Assembly: GCA_016177165.1 (NCBI GenBank)
Contig: JACOVT010000017.1
Coordinates: 1-8,290 of the forward strand
Origin: Microcaldota archaeon
Lineage (GTDB): Archaea; B1Sed10-29; JACOVT01
Direction: 5' to 3'
Length of the DNA stretch: 8,290 bases
Shown here: one piece after another, positions 1 through 7,231 of the stretch
Position numbering within the stretch: the first letter of the stretch is position 1
Layout: the number at the start of each line of letters is the position of its first letter
Program-made: the position numbers and the translations under genes
The notes under the pieces: generated by a model
What the model was told of the DNA's origin: nothing
Database searches by the model: none
The model's input: only the letters and a program-made list of their open reading frames with translations

Positions 1-1
1 A

Positions 2-1174
2 GTAAACTCCTACCTCTCACTAGACAAGGGGCTTTACTCCGGAAGCATCAACATGTTGTGGGGAAACTGGACAAGTAAAAACATGACCGTTGGGTTGTCC
101 AGTTTCGGGGGCTCGCCAGCCCAAACTGTTGATAGGGACACGAGCGGGGACGGCAACGACACCAAGACTGAAAACACCAATCCCATGATAGCGATATCGC
201 TGGAAAACGTGACCGTGAACGCCAACTCGATAATCGTCTCATACAAGAGCAACACGCCTTCGGTCAATTTCACGGCATGGCTTGACGTGCTCGAGAACGG
301 CAGCGGCCTCTACTTCTCCACCGAATCCGTCCTGGTCGGCCCGACGAACGAGACGCAAAACGTCACCATACCGGTTGAACCGCTGTTTGCTAGCCCGGGC
401 AAGTACACGCTCAGCCTGCGCGCGACTTCGGCGTCGGATGCCTTGATCGTCTTGAATGAGACAACTTTCGAATTGAAGATCACCGGAGGTATGGCGCCTG
501 CCAGCGAGCCGTCCATTCAGATGTTCGTCTTGCTCACAAACGAGTCCACGAACGTCTCGCTCGAGGCAACAAACCCGACGTCGGATAGCATCGAGGCAAA
601 CACAACCGCAACAATTCCAAAGGATCTCGCCTCGAACACGAGCGAAGTCAACTTCAGCACCGACCCGACTATTGTCGAGGCTGACCCGGTCGTTGAATGG
701 GTGTTCACGCTGGCGCCCGGCGAAAAGAAGACGTTCGGCTACATGGTGCAAAAAAGGATCGCAGGAGTGACGTTCGACCAGCCGTCGTTCTCTTGGCGCG
801 CCATTCCAAAGCCGGCGCCTGCACCGCAGCTAAGCTGGGTGACGATAAGCGCCGCCTCGGCAGGAGGAGCTGCAACCGCTGCACAGACGCCCGCATCAAC
901 AACATCACAGGAAAGCAGCGCGGCAGCAGAAACAACCCCGCCACCGGCAAGCGCTGCCGAACAGCCACCGGTCTCTTCCGCTACCGAGCAAGCCCAGCCA
1001 GTTTCTTCACCTACCAGCCCCGCAAGCTCGGCATTGGAAGGTTCTTCGGTATCAGGACAGGCGGTTGCAGCCGCAGCCGGCGGCTTTGAGGGCGTTGCGG
1101 TCGCGGCAGCAGCCGCGCTCGCAGTGGTCGCACTGTCGGGCTTGGCATGGTTCAAGTTTTCCAGAAAGTGGTAG
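2..1174 (+). CDS. Secreted surface protein with C-terminal membrane anchor, 5' end outside window
   Basis: The frame is open from base 2 to the TAG at 1172-1174 (about 390 codons). The ATG at 53 is therefore probably internal, because coding-like sequence continues upstream of it to the window edge. The visible part has a beta-rich, Ig-like character over its first ~250 residues. It includes a segment with the pattern DPVVEW...LAPGEKKT (about bases 670-735) of a kind common in archaeal surface proteins. At least a dozen N-x-S/T sequons occur, which fits heavy N-glycosylation outside the cell. A stalk of roughly 100 residues rich in Ala, Ser, Thr, Pro and Glu/Gln follows (about 800-1070). The end is one hydrophobic Ala/Val/Leu helix and a short basic tail (FKFSRKW), so the chain is anchored with its C-terminus inside. 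No specific binding or enzymatic role can be read. It converges on the GTPase gene with a one-base gap. Confidence 0.85.
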   Translation, partial: VNSYLSLDKGLYSGSINMLWGNWTSKNMTVGLSSFGGSPAQTVDRDTSGDGNDTKTENTNPMIAISLENVTVNANSIIVSYKSNTPSVNFTAWLDVLENGSGLYFSTESVLVGPTNETQNVTIPVEPLFASPGKYTLSLRATSASDALIVLNETTFELKITGGMAPASEPSIQMFVLLTNESTNVSLEATNPTSDSIEANTTATIPKDLASNTSEVNFSTDPTIVEADPVVEWVFTLAPGEKKTFGYMVQKRIAGVTFDQPSFSWRAIPKPAPAPQLSWVTISAASAGGAATAAQTPASTTSQESSAAAETTPPPASAAEQPPVSSATEQAQPVSSPTSPASSALEGSSVSGQAVAAAAGGFEGVAVAAAAALAVVALSGLAWFKFSRKW

Positions 1175-1175
1175 G

Positions 1176-2306
1176 CTATTTCTTGGCGATTATCTTGACG
1201 ACTGCACCTGCATCGAGCGGCAAGTCTTTCGCGGTTTTTCGCCCGGTCCGGGCGTCCAAGCTGGCGATGAAGCCCTTTCCGATGTCCTCGTGTATTTTGA
1301 AGGCCAGCTCAAGCGGCGTCGAGCCCTTCTTTAACAGGAAGCAGTCAGGCAAGATCCGGCCTTCGCCGTCGGCCAGCCTTTTCTCATCAACCACTGGAAA
1401 AACCGGAATGTAGCCTAGTTTTTCAAGCACGAGGCGGTCGATGGCCTGCTGTACGCCAGTCCCATTAAAGGATTCCAGCACGTTCTTCCTGATGTGCTCG
1501 AGCGCGGCCTTCTGCTGCCCGCTAGCATTCTTCTCCTCGAAAGAAGCATCGCCCGGAACATAACGGATCAGTCCGGCCTTGTCGGCTTTCCTGAGCGCCA
1601 GCTCAGAATCGGCGCTGGCAGGAACGCCGCCCAAAAGCAGTGGGAGGTTGCCCCTCGCTTGCGGTAGGTCGCACTTGTTTGCCACTACCAGTGAGGGTTT
1701 GAGCAGGCGTATCTCTTTCGCGAGCCGCCCCAAGTCGCTGCCTGCTCTATCAACGGCCGCCTTAAGAGAAGGGGGCTTGAGGCCCAGCCCAGCGACCGCC
1801 TCGGACACCGCCTCCCACGGCGGGAAACCTTGCTTTGTTTTCCGGTCCACGTTTTTCCAGTTCTTCTCAAGTATGCCGCGTATCCAAGAGTCCAGTTCCT
1901 CCTCAAGGAAGGAGACGTCTTTTGAAGGATCATGTTTGCTGGTGGGGTTGCCGAACTCGTCGGTGAGGCCCGATGCGTCCACCACGTGCAGGAATCCTTC
2001 GGCTTCCATCAGGTCGTTGAGGAACTGGTTGCCTAACCCGCGTCCCTCGTGCGATCCGGGAATCAACCCGGCGACGTCTATGAGCGTGAATGGCACGAAA
2101 CGTTTCCCTTCAACGCATTTTCCCTGCTTAGGTTCGCAGGAGACTCCTGCGTTGCGGCAGGCGCAATCGACGCGCGCGAACGCCGTCCCCACGTTTGGCC
2201 TTATTGTGGTGAACGGGCGCGGTGATATGGGCACGTCCAATAATGTGGCTGCCGAGAAGAAGGTGCTCTTGCCGCTTGACGGTTTGCCCACCAATCCTAT
2301 CTTCAT
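1176..2306 (-). CDS. YchF/Obg-type GTP-binding protein with C-terminal TGS domain (archaeal subtype)
   Basis: This is a 376-residue P-loop GTPase of the archaeal YchF-like group (the Pyrococcus PH0525 type). These proteins are thought to bind ribosomes or RNA. Visible motifs: G1 GKPSSGKST at residues 7-15, G2 Thr in FTTIRPN at 32-38, G3 DVAG at 77-80 followed by HEGRGLGNQFL, G4 NKCD at 210-213, and a G5-like PASADSELALR near 229-239. The NKxD form of G4 predicts GTP preference, unlike bacterial YchF/human OLA1, whose altered G4 goes with ATP. A TGS domain fills about 300-376 (FLLKKGSTPLELAFKIHED). Cys48, Cys50, Cys57 and Cys64 lie between G2 and G3. The ATG at 2306 is supported by GGTGA four bases upstream (2311-2315) and by the canonical MKIGLVGKPSSGKST opening. 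It follows the small membrane protein gene by 10 bases, so the two are probably co-transcribed. Confidence 0.93.
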   Translation of the reverse strand: MKIGLVGKPSSGKSTFFSAATLLDVPISPRPFTTIRPNVGTAFARVDCACRNAGVSCEPKQGKCVEGKRFVPFTLIDVAGLIPGSHEGRGLGNQFLNDLMEAEGFLHVVDASGLTDEFGNPTSKHDPSKDVSFLEEELDSWIRGILEKNWKNVDRKTKQGFPPWEAVSEAVAGLGLKPPSLKAAVDRAGSDLGRLAKEIRLLKPSLVVANKCDLPQARGNLPLLLGGVPASADSELALRKADKAGLIRYVPGDASFEEKNASGQQKAALEHIRKNVLESFNGTGVQQAIDRLVLEKLGYIPVFPVVDEKRLADGEGRILPDCFLLKKGSTPLELAFKIHEDIGKGFIASLDARTGRKTAKDLPLDAGAVVKIIAKK

Positions 2307-2310
2307 TCAC

Positions 2311-2315
2311 TCACC
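2311..2315 (-). promoter_or_regulatory. Shine-Dalgarno site of the GTPase gene
   Basis: On the minus strand GGTGA ends four bases before the ATG at 2306 and fits the anti-Shine-Dalgarno end of archaeal 16S rRNA. It lies inside the 10-base gap after the upstream gene's TGA, as expected for an internal operon gene. The first genes of the other units here have no comparable site. Confidence 0.6.
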
Positions 2316-2316
2316 G

Positions 2317-2559
2317 TCAGATCTTTGGGGCAAAGTCGCCCGCAAACCAGTGGATCAGAAAGTCGTTCACGGCGATGCCGAAGCCGAAGTAAAACGGTTT
2401 CTTCCTTTTTGTGGCAAAGGCGGCCACCATCATGACAAGTCCTACGAACATGTGGTGGATCTTGAATCCGCCCAGTGATGCCTGCACGCCGAGGTTGGTG
2501 AAGAACTGGGCGAACGCAAACCCGATTATTGAGAATATTATGGCATCGCCTGAAGGCAT
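2317..2559 (-). CDS. Small integral membrane protein, three hydrophobic segments, function unknown
   Basis: The frame encodes 80 residues from the ATG at 2559, or 88 from the ATG at 2583. The shorter form is preferred because the longer start lies within the TTTTAT box at 2582-2587, whose centre is 26 bases upstream of the ATG at 2559, as for a leaderless archaeal mRNA. Hydrophobic segments cover roughly residues 6-24, 37-49 and 56-70, separated by a short loop and a basic KRKK turn. Polar residues in or beside the helices stand out: His35-His36 before helix 2, and Asp66 and His70 in helix 3 (IHHMFVG and VNDFLIHW). They could form a metal or proton site, but that is inference. I do not recognise the family with confidence. 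The gene is first in a probable two-gene unit with the GTPase. Confidence 0.75.
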   Translation of the reverse strand: MPSGDAIIFSIIGFAFAQFFTNLGVQASLGGFKIHHMFVGLVMMVAAFATKRKKPFYFGFGIAVNDFLIHWFAGDFAPKI

Positions 2560-2561
2560 GC

Positions 2562-2570
2562 CTTTATTTT
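2562..2570 (+). promoter_or_regulatory. TATA-like box for rfcL
   Basis: CTTTATTTT is AT-rich in a GC-rich surround and is centred about 32 bases before the rfcL ATG at 2598. This predicts a leader of only about six bases. The pheS promoter has the same spacing. It sits just upstream of the preferred start of the divergent gene, so the two promoters interlock. Confidence 0.5.
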
Positions 2571-2581
2571 GCCGCGCGTGC

Positions 2582-2587
2582 ATAAAA
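2582..2587 (-). promoter_or_regulatory. TATA-like box for the small membrane protein / GTPase unit
   Basis: The minus strand reads TTTTAT within GGCTTTTATG. Its centre is 26 bases before the ATG at 2559, the spacing expected when transcription starts at the A of the start codon. It overlaps the 14-base gap before rfcL and the alternative upstream ATG. Confidence 0.5.
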
Positions 2588-2597
2588 GCCTGATCAA

Positions 2598-3872
2598 ATG
2601 TGGACCATGAAGCACGCGCCCACGCGCCTCGCAGACATCATAGGGCACGGCGACGCTGTTGAAAAGCTGCGCGCGTGGGGCGAATCATGGGAGCGCGGCG
2701 AGCGCCCGCGGCCGGTCCTGATGGCAGGGCCTGCTGGCGTTGGCAAGACTTCGATGGCTCGCTGCCTTGCGAACGACTTCGGGTGGGAATGCTTCGAGCT
2801 CAACGCGAGCGACACGCGCGATGCGGCAACGCTTGACAGGACCGCCGGTGTTGCGGCTTCGGCCGGCTCGCTGTTCGGCAAAAGGCGGATGATCGTGTTT
2901 GACGAGGTCGATGGCCTTTTTTCGCAAGACAGGGGCGGCGCTGCCTCGATAGTGAGGGTGCTGGAGGAGAACGCCTGCCCCATAGTCCTCACTGCAAATG
3001 ACGCATGGGACAAGAAGCTCGCCGGCATCCGCGCTGCCTGTGAGCTCGTCAACGTCAAACGCGTACACCCCATGGTGTGCGCAAAGCTGCTACTCAAGGT
3101 AGTTGACAAAGAAAACGTCAAGGCAGACCCGGCAGCATTGCTTGCCATAGCCAAGAATGCCGCGGGCGACGTGCGCTGCGCCCTGAACGACTTGCAGTTG
3201 CTCGCCCAAGGAAAGCAAGAGCTTTCAGGGGAACTCATTCTTTCAAGGCGAGACCGCGAGGCCAACATATTCGACGTGGTCAGGACGGTGCTGAAGTCGC
3301 GCAGCTTTAAGGAATCGCTGGGCGCCATTCAAGAGCTGCACGAGGAACCATCGTTCGTGCTCCGCTGGCTTGAAGAAAACCTCCCAAAAGACTACATTAA
3401 CGCGACGGACAGGTACAACGCGTTTCAGAAGTTGTCGCGCGTTGACATTTTCCTCTCACGCGTCCTGCGACGGCAGAACTTTGAGTTATGGCGTTATGCG
3501 ACCGACTTGATGGCCGGAGTCTCTACAGACAAACATTCAGGTAGCGGGTTTGTCAAGTACTCTTTCCCTCAGTCGCTGCGTGCCAAGAGTGCTGAATTCA
3601 ATGCGCGCGAATCGCTGCTTTCCAAGATAGGGAAGCAATGCCACGCATCTTCAGGAAAGGCAAAAGATTACCTCCCGCTCCTCTTCGAGCTGGCGCAACA
3701 AACACCCGCGCGGGCGGCGTGCCTTGCTGCCCAGTTCGGGCTTGACGAGGAAGAGTTATCGTTCCTCGGAGTAGGTGACGTGAAGCATTGCCTCAAGGCT
3801 GCCGAGGAAGTAAGGGAAAAAGAAATATCCTCGGTGGTTTCCAAGATGAGCGGGTTGAACGTGTATGGCTGA
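2598..3872 (+). CDS. rfcL: Replication factor C large subunit (clamp loader AAA+ ATPase)
   Basis: This is the large subunit of the archaeal clamp loader, which with small RFC subunits opens and loads the PCNA ring onto primed DNA using ATP. The 424 residues carry the full AAA+ set: Walker A GPAGVGKT at 44-51, the RFC signature ELNASDTRD at 67-75, Walker B with DEVD at 102-105, sensor 1 TAND at 132-135, and sensor 2 GDVRCALND at 190-198. The rest is the helical collar and C-terminal region, including a YLPLLFELA stretch near 358-366. The length is within the family range but short, and no clear C-terminal PCNA-interacting motif (QxxhxxFF-like) is seen. The start MWTMKHAPTRLADIIGH aligns with the usual WxxKYRPxxLxDIIGH opening, so the ATG at 2598 is taken. 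No Shine-Dalgarno site is seen. No small-subunit gene lies in the window. Confidence 0.95.
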   Translation: MWTMKHAPTRLADIIGHGDAVEKLRAWGESWERGERPRPVLMAGPAGVGKTSMARCLANDFGWECFELNASDTRDAATLDRTAGVAASAGSLFGKRRMIVFDEVDGLFSQDRGGAASIVRVLEENACPIVLTANDAWDKKLAGIRAACELVNVKRVHPMVCAKLLLKVVDKENVKADPAALLAIAKNAAGDVRCALNDLQLLAQGKQELSGELILSRRDREANIFDVVRTVLKSRSFKESLGAIQELHEEPSFVLRWLEENLPKDYINATDRYNAFQKLSRVDIFLSRVLRRQNFELWRYATDLMAGVSTDKHSGSGFVKYSFPQSLRAKSAEFNARESLLSKIGKQCHASSGKAKDYLPLLFELAQQTPARAACLAAQFGLDEEELSFLGVGDVKHCLKAAEEVREKEISSVVSKMSGLNVYG

Positions 3873-4032
3873 CCTGAAAAGCGTCCTGAGAAAACTTTCG
3901 GCGCTGGAATGGGTGTTCTGGCTGTCGGGCTTCATCATAATAGGAGCCTCCTTGCTGCTCAACATCGGGATGGTCAACAGGGTGCTCCTTTTCATTATAG
4001 GCTTGCTTCTTACGGTTCTGGTTTGGGCCTAG
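3865..4032 (+). CDS. 55-residue membrane protein with two transmembrane helices, function unknown
   Basis: This short gene begins with ATG at 3865 inside the last codons of rfcL, in another frame with an eight-base overlap, and stops with TAG at 4030-4032. It starts MADLKSVLRKLSALEW, a basic amphipathic stretch. Two hydrophobic helices follow (about residues 15-33 and 40-55), separated by NIGMVNR. The positive residues before helix 1 suggest a cytoplasmic N-terminus. The overlap suggests translational coupling to rfcL. The last bases overlap the pheT stop, so the reading frame exactly fills the space between two certain genes. I do not recognise the family. Confidence rests on the tight fit and the membrane-protein composition. 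Confidence 0.7.
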   Translation: MADLKSVLRKLSALEWVFWLSGFIIIGASLLLNIGMVNRVLLFIIGLLLTVLVWA

Positions 4033-5678
4033 CCCACCAGTCGGAGCAGGCGTTCTGCGCTAATCTCAATGCAAGTAATGGGCATTTCCAGCTCGAAGTT
4101 GTTGAGCACCTTTGGGTGGACTTCTCCCAAAATGCCTACTTCAGCATCATTTGCGTACAGCTTGGCGCACCGCCCTGCAGTGAAGGTAGGGTGGCTGAAA
4201 GCCTTCGCCGATGGGGCGAGCCCTAGTGACAGTAGGAGCGCCTCGGCTGCCGACCGGGCCTCGCTGAACCCTGCGTTCTTGTGCGCCGACACTAGCGCCA
4301 GCCTGACCTCTTCGTGCACCGGGTCCCTCGGGTGGAACACCTCACCGATCTCGAACACGCGCTGCGGGTACTCGTGATGCTTGTTCTCGGAAAGCAGGTG
4401 GAGAAGAACGGGCGTCAGCGCATTGCGGCAGACGTCATACTCGCTGTTGACCGAGTTGAGCGTCTCCACGAGCCGCGTGGGAGGCAGCAGCACGCCATCC
4501 AAGAGCGTCTTGCGGTTCGACAGGTGAAGAGTGATCACTTCTTGAAACCCCATTCCCGTGCAGAGGGCGGCCAGTTTCCGCTCCAGCGACGATTGCCTTG
4601 ATAGCGTCCCGCTGCCGTGGCTCTCCAACGGGGCAGGGACGAAGTTCTCGTAGCCATACGCGATCGCCACCTCTTCGACCAAGTCGATCGGGTGTAGTAT
4701 GTCGGTCCTGTAGCAAGGGACGGTAACATCCAGCCTCTTGCCGTTCGCCACTGCCTTGTGGCCCATTCTAGCTAACAGTCTCGTAATCTCGGTAGGCGAG
4801 AGGCCGAGGCCCAGCAGCTTGTTGCAGTAATCAACGTCCAGTCGGAACAGTTCTGTCTTCAGCTCTGGCGTCAAGAGGGTCTTGCCGGCTTGCCTGACCA
4901 TGACAGAATGGATGGTCGCGCCGCGCTCGCTCCAATTCGCGGCGAGTATGTTGAGCATCTTCGAGACCGTTCCCCAATCGTTTCCTGACACTTCCACCAT
5001 CATGTCGCGGGTTTTTGTGGAGACAATGGTGGAGGCGTCCTGCGTTACCGGAAGGACTGACAGTATCTTTCCTGTCGCGTCGGTAAATGCCGGCAGGCGT
5101 TCGAACCGCTCGACCAGATGGCCGTACTCCCTGCCTTTTTGGCTTTGTTTCAACGCTTCGCCCACCGTGACCTCCCTGCCGAGGTCCATGGGCGTGAACC
5201 GGGCGGTCCGCGGCACGGTTGTGTATTTGAGCGGCCAGCTCAGCGATGACATGTCGTAGATGCCCATGCCGGCTTTTTTCCGCTTACGGCCGTGAGTCAC
5301 TGCGAGCTTTTCCTGCAATTGTATTGCTGACTCTAGCGATGTGGCGTCGAAGCGCAGTCCTTTCAGCACGGCCAGTGCAGTTAGGGGCCTGTCCGTGCTT
5401 TTGACCGAAGGGTCGACAATGCACTCGTAGCTGCTCTTCAGCGCGCGGTACTCGCAAAGCCCCGTGCGGATTCCCAAGAAAGAGGATAGTGAACGGCCAA
5501 AGCCCTCTTCCGAAAGCATGTCCGGGCGGTTGACGAAAACCTCCACGCGCACGCGTTTCTGGTCGACTCCCTCGAGGAACGTCCCGATCATTGGGATGCG
5601 CTCCCTGAGAGTCGCGTCTGGCAATTTCCTGCCTGCGTGTTCCAGCAGGAGCCGCTTGTCCAGTTCAATGGTGGGCAT
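4029..5678 (-). CDS. pheT: Phenylalanine--tRNA ligase beta subunit (archaeal type)
   Basis: The beta subunit of the alpha2-beta2 enzyme that charges tRNA(Phe); it supports assembly, tRNA binding and editing of mischarged tyrosine. From the ATG at 5678 it has 549 residues, the usual archaeal length. Landmarks: NRPDMLSEEGFGRSL at 50-64, RKRKKAGMGIYDM at 131-143, the B3/4 editing-domain region with EYGHLVERF...LPAFTD at 184-200, the B5 domain with VPCYRTDILHPIDLVEE at 320-336 and AIAYGYENF, then a catalytic-like core with FEIGEVF at 442-448 and a closing GILGEVHPKVLNNF at 515-528. The frame can be read two codons further up to a TTG at 5684, overlapping the pheS stop. ATG is preferred because MPTIELD is the normal archaeal opening. 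It lies two bases after the pheS TGA, so the pair is translationally linked. Confidence 0.96.
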   Translation of the reverse strand: MPTIELDKRLLLEHAGRKLPDATLRERIPMIGTFLEGVDQKRVRVEVFVNRPDMLSEEGFGRSLSSFLGIRTGLCEYRALKSSYECIVDPSVKSTDRPLTALAVLKGLRFDATSLESAIQLQEKLAVTHGRKRKKAGMGIYDMSSLSWPLKYTTVPRTARFTPMDLGREVTVGEALKQSQKGREYGHLVERFERLPAFTDATGKILSVLPVTQDASTIVSTKTRDMMVEVSGNDWGTVSKMLNILAANWSERGATIHSVMVRQAGKTLLTPELKTELFRLDVDYCNKLLGLGLSPTEITRLLARMGHKAVANGKRLDVTVPCYRTDILHPIDLVEEVAIAYGYENFVPAPLESHGSGTLSRQSSLERKLAALCTGMGFQEVITLHLSNRKTLLDGVLLPPTRLVETLNSVNSEYDVCRNALTPVLLHLLSENKHHEYPQRVFEIGEVFHPRDPVHEEVRLALVSAHKNAGFSEARSAAEALLLSLGLAPSAKAFSHPTFTAGRCAKLYANDAEVGILGEVHPKVLNNFELEMPITCIEISAERLLRLVG

Positions 5679-5680
5679 GA

Positions 5681-7189
5681 TCAATCAACCATTAGCCATT
5701 CTTTCGCGTTGCGCACTTGCGCCAAGTCGCTCTTGTAGAGGTCCCCGAAGTTGTTTATGTTGTAGTATGACATTACCATGCGGTCGAAGCCCGGGCCCCA
5801 CGCCAGAACCGGGACTGGTTCGCCCAGCAGCGGCTCGACTACTTCCGGGCGGAATATGCCCGAGCCTCCCAGTTCGACCCACTTCTTGTGGACCGGGTGG
5901 AACACTTCAATCCCGAGGCTCATCTCGGTGTAAGGGTAATAAGCCGGTCGGAAGCGCGCCTGACCAAAGCCCATGCGCCTGTAAAACTCCTTCATTAAGT
6001 GGACATGGTTGCGGAACGTGACACCCTCGCCGACCACGATTCCCTCGGTCTGGTTGAACTCGAAGCCGTGCTTCCAGTCAACGACCTCGTTGCGGAACGC
6101 GCGCCCGATCGCGAAGTACTTGCGCGCGCCTTGCTCTCGTTTCCAGTGTGTCTTGCCTAGCTGGTAGAGCATCCGGGCGCTTAGGCTAGTGGTGTGGGGG
6201 CGCAGCATGACTCGTCGGGACTCTTGCTCGCTCCACTTGTAACCCCAGCCGCGGCTCCCGTCAACTCCCTTTTCGTGTGCTTTCCTGACTGCCTCGACAA
6301 CGCGGCGTTCCGGCAAGCTTGCCTCGCCTTTTATGTAGAGCGTGTCCTGCATTTCCCTTGCCGGGTGGTCTTGCGGTATGAACAGGGCGTCCATGTTCCA
6401 AAACGCGGAATCGATGAGCGGGCCGGTCATCTCGGTGAAGCCTAGACTCACCCACACGTCCCTGCAGTAATCGGCTGCCTGCATTAGGAAATGTCGTCGC
6501 GCGGGCCACGACCTTTCCACGGGCGCTTCTACATCGTACTCCCGCAGCTTGACGCCACGCCACTTGCGCGACGCTATCAGCTCGGGCGTCAGTCCGGATA
6601 CCTCTTCCTCAACTGTTATGCCGCGCGCGACCTCTCGTTTACCGGCATCGGTGAGCTCGGCCCTCCTTTTCTTGGTTTCGCGCCTTTCAGCAACGCTTCC
6701 CCTCTTCAACAGTTGCTCCAGTGCAGGACGGAGTTCCTGCGGAACCTGTCGTCCCTCACCCAGCAGCTGGAGCACACGCTCCTGCGGCAGCTCCTCCTTG
6801 ATGTACTTGTTTGCCGCCTCGCTGAGCTCCACCATGCCGCTCCTTATGTCAAGCACTCCGAGCCGCGTCAGCCACGACAAGGCGATCTGGGCCTGCTGTT
6901 TTCCCATACGCTTCTCGACTTCACCAATGCCCAGCTTCCTTGAGGAAAGCAGCGCAAGGGCTTTCCTTTCAGGCAGGCCTTCGCGCAGGTACCGCCTTCC
7001 CTCGCCCCCCAGCCTTACCTCGGGCGTCGTTTCCTCTGTGATTGTGACGAGTTTCTTGTCCGCCAATCGGGAAAGCGACCGCTCCACGCTTGCCATGTCC
7101 ATTCCCGCGGCTGCCGAAAGCTCCGCAGAGTCTTTCCCACCGTTTCGCAGCTGCAGCAGCACCCTTTTCTCGTTGGCGTCAAGGATCAC
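5681..7189 (-). CDS. pheS: Phenylalanine--tRNA ligase alpha subunit (archaeal/eukaryotic type)
   Basis: The catalytic subunit, which activates phenylalanine with ATP and transfers it to tRNA(Phe). The 502 residues match the archaeal form: an N-terminal region of about 200 residues built of winged-helix-like modules for tRNA contact, then the class II core. Core landmarks: DHPAREMQDTLY at 274-285, LRPHTTSLSARML at 329-341, motif 2 FRNE at 365-368, FNQTEG at 378-383, FRPAYYPYTEMS at 413-424, GGSGIFRPEV at 441-450, and motif 3 GPGFDR at 465-470. Motif 3 is more often GLGIER-like in relatives, so Pro and Phe-Asp are mild deviations; the essential Arg is kept. The start is GTG at 7189, about 32 bases after a TATA box. 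No ribosome binding site is seen, which fits a very short leader. It is the first gene of the pheS-pheT unit. Confidence 0.96.
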   Translation of the reverse strand: MILDANEKRVLLQLRNGGKDSAELSAAAGMDMASVERSLSRLADKKLVTITEETTPEVRLGGEGRRYLREGLPERKALALLSSRKLGIGEVEKRMGKQQAQIALSWLTRLGVLDIRSGMVELSEAANKYIKEELPQERVLQLLGEGRQVPQELRPALEQLLKRGSVAERRETKKRRAELTDAGKREVARGITVEEEVSGLTPELIASRKWRGVKLREYDVEAPVERSWPARRHFLMQAADYCRDVWVSLGFTEMTGPLIDSAFWNMDALFIPQDHPAREMQDTLYIKGEASLPERRVVEAVRKAHEKGVDGSRGWGYKWSEQESRRVMLRPHTTSLSARMLYQLGKTHWKREQGARKYFAIGRAFRNEVVDWKHGFEFNQTEGIVVGEGVTFRNHVHLMKEFYRRMGFGQARFRPAYYPYTEMSLGIEVFHPVHKKWVELGGSGIFRPEVVEPLLGEPVPVLAWGPGFDRMVMSYYNINNFGDLYKSDLAQVRNAKEWLMVD

Positions 7190-7216
7190 TGGTATCGGAG
7201 AGCTAATCCGGGCGCG

Positions 7217-7231
7217 CTATTTAAAGTTTTC
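7217..7231 (-). promoter_or_regulatory. pheST promoter: TATA box overlapping the upstream gene's stop
   Basis: The minus strand reads CTTTAAATAG (7226-7217), preceded by an A-rich stretch that could serve as the BRE. The box centre is about 32 bases from the pheS GTG, giving a predicted leader of roughly six bases. The same bases encode the final Phe-Lys-stop of the winged-helix gene. Confidence 0.65.

Noticed and set aside
1579..2478. 299-codon open frame on the plus strand
   Set aside because: It lies opposite the GTPase gene, which has all its G motifs. The product is Ser/Arg/Pro-rich without domains, a typical antisense shadow in GC-rich DNA.
2594..3328. 244-codon open frame on the minus strand
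   Set aside because: It is antisense to the ATPase domain of rfcL, with low-complexity Ser/Ala composition and no recognisable fold.
5679..5684. TTG at 5684 as the pheT start
   Set aside because: It would overlap the pheS stop and add only Met-Ile. The ATG at 5678 gives the standard archaeal MPTIELD opening.
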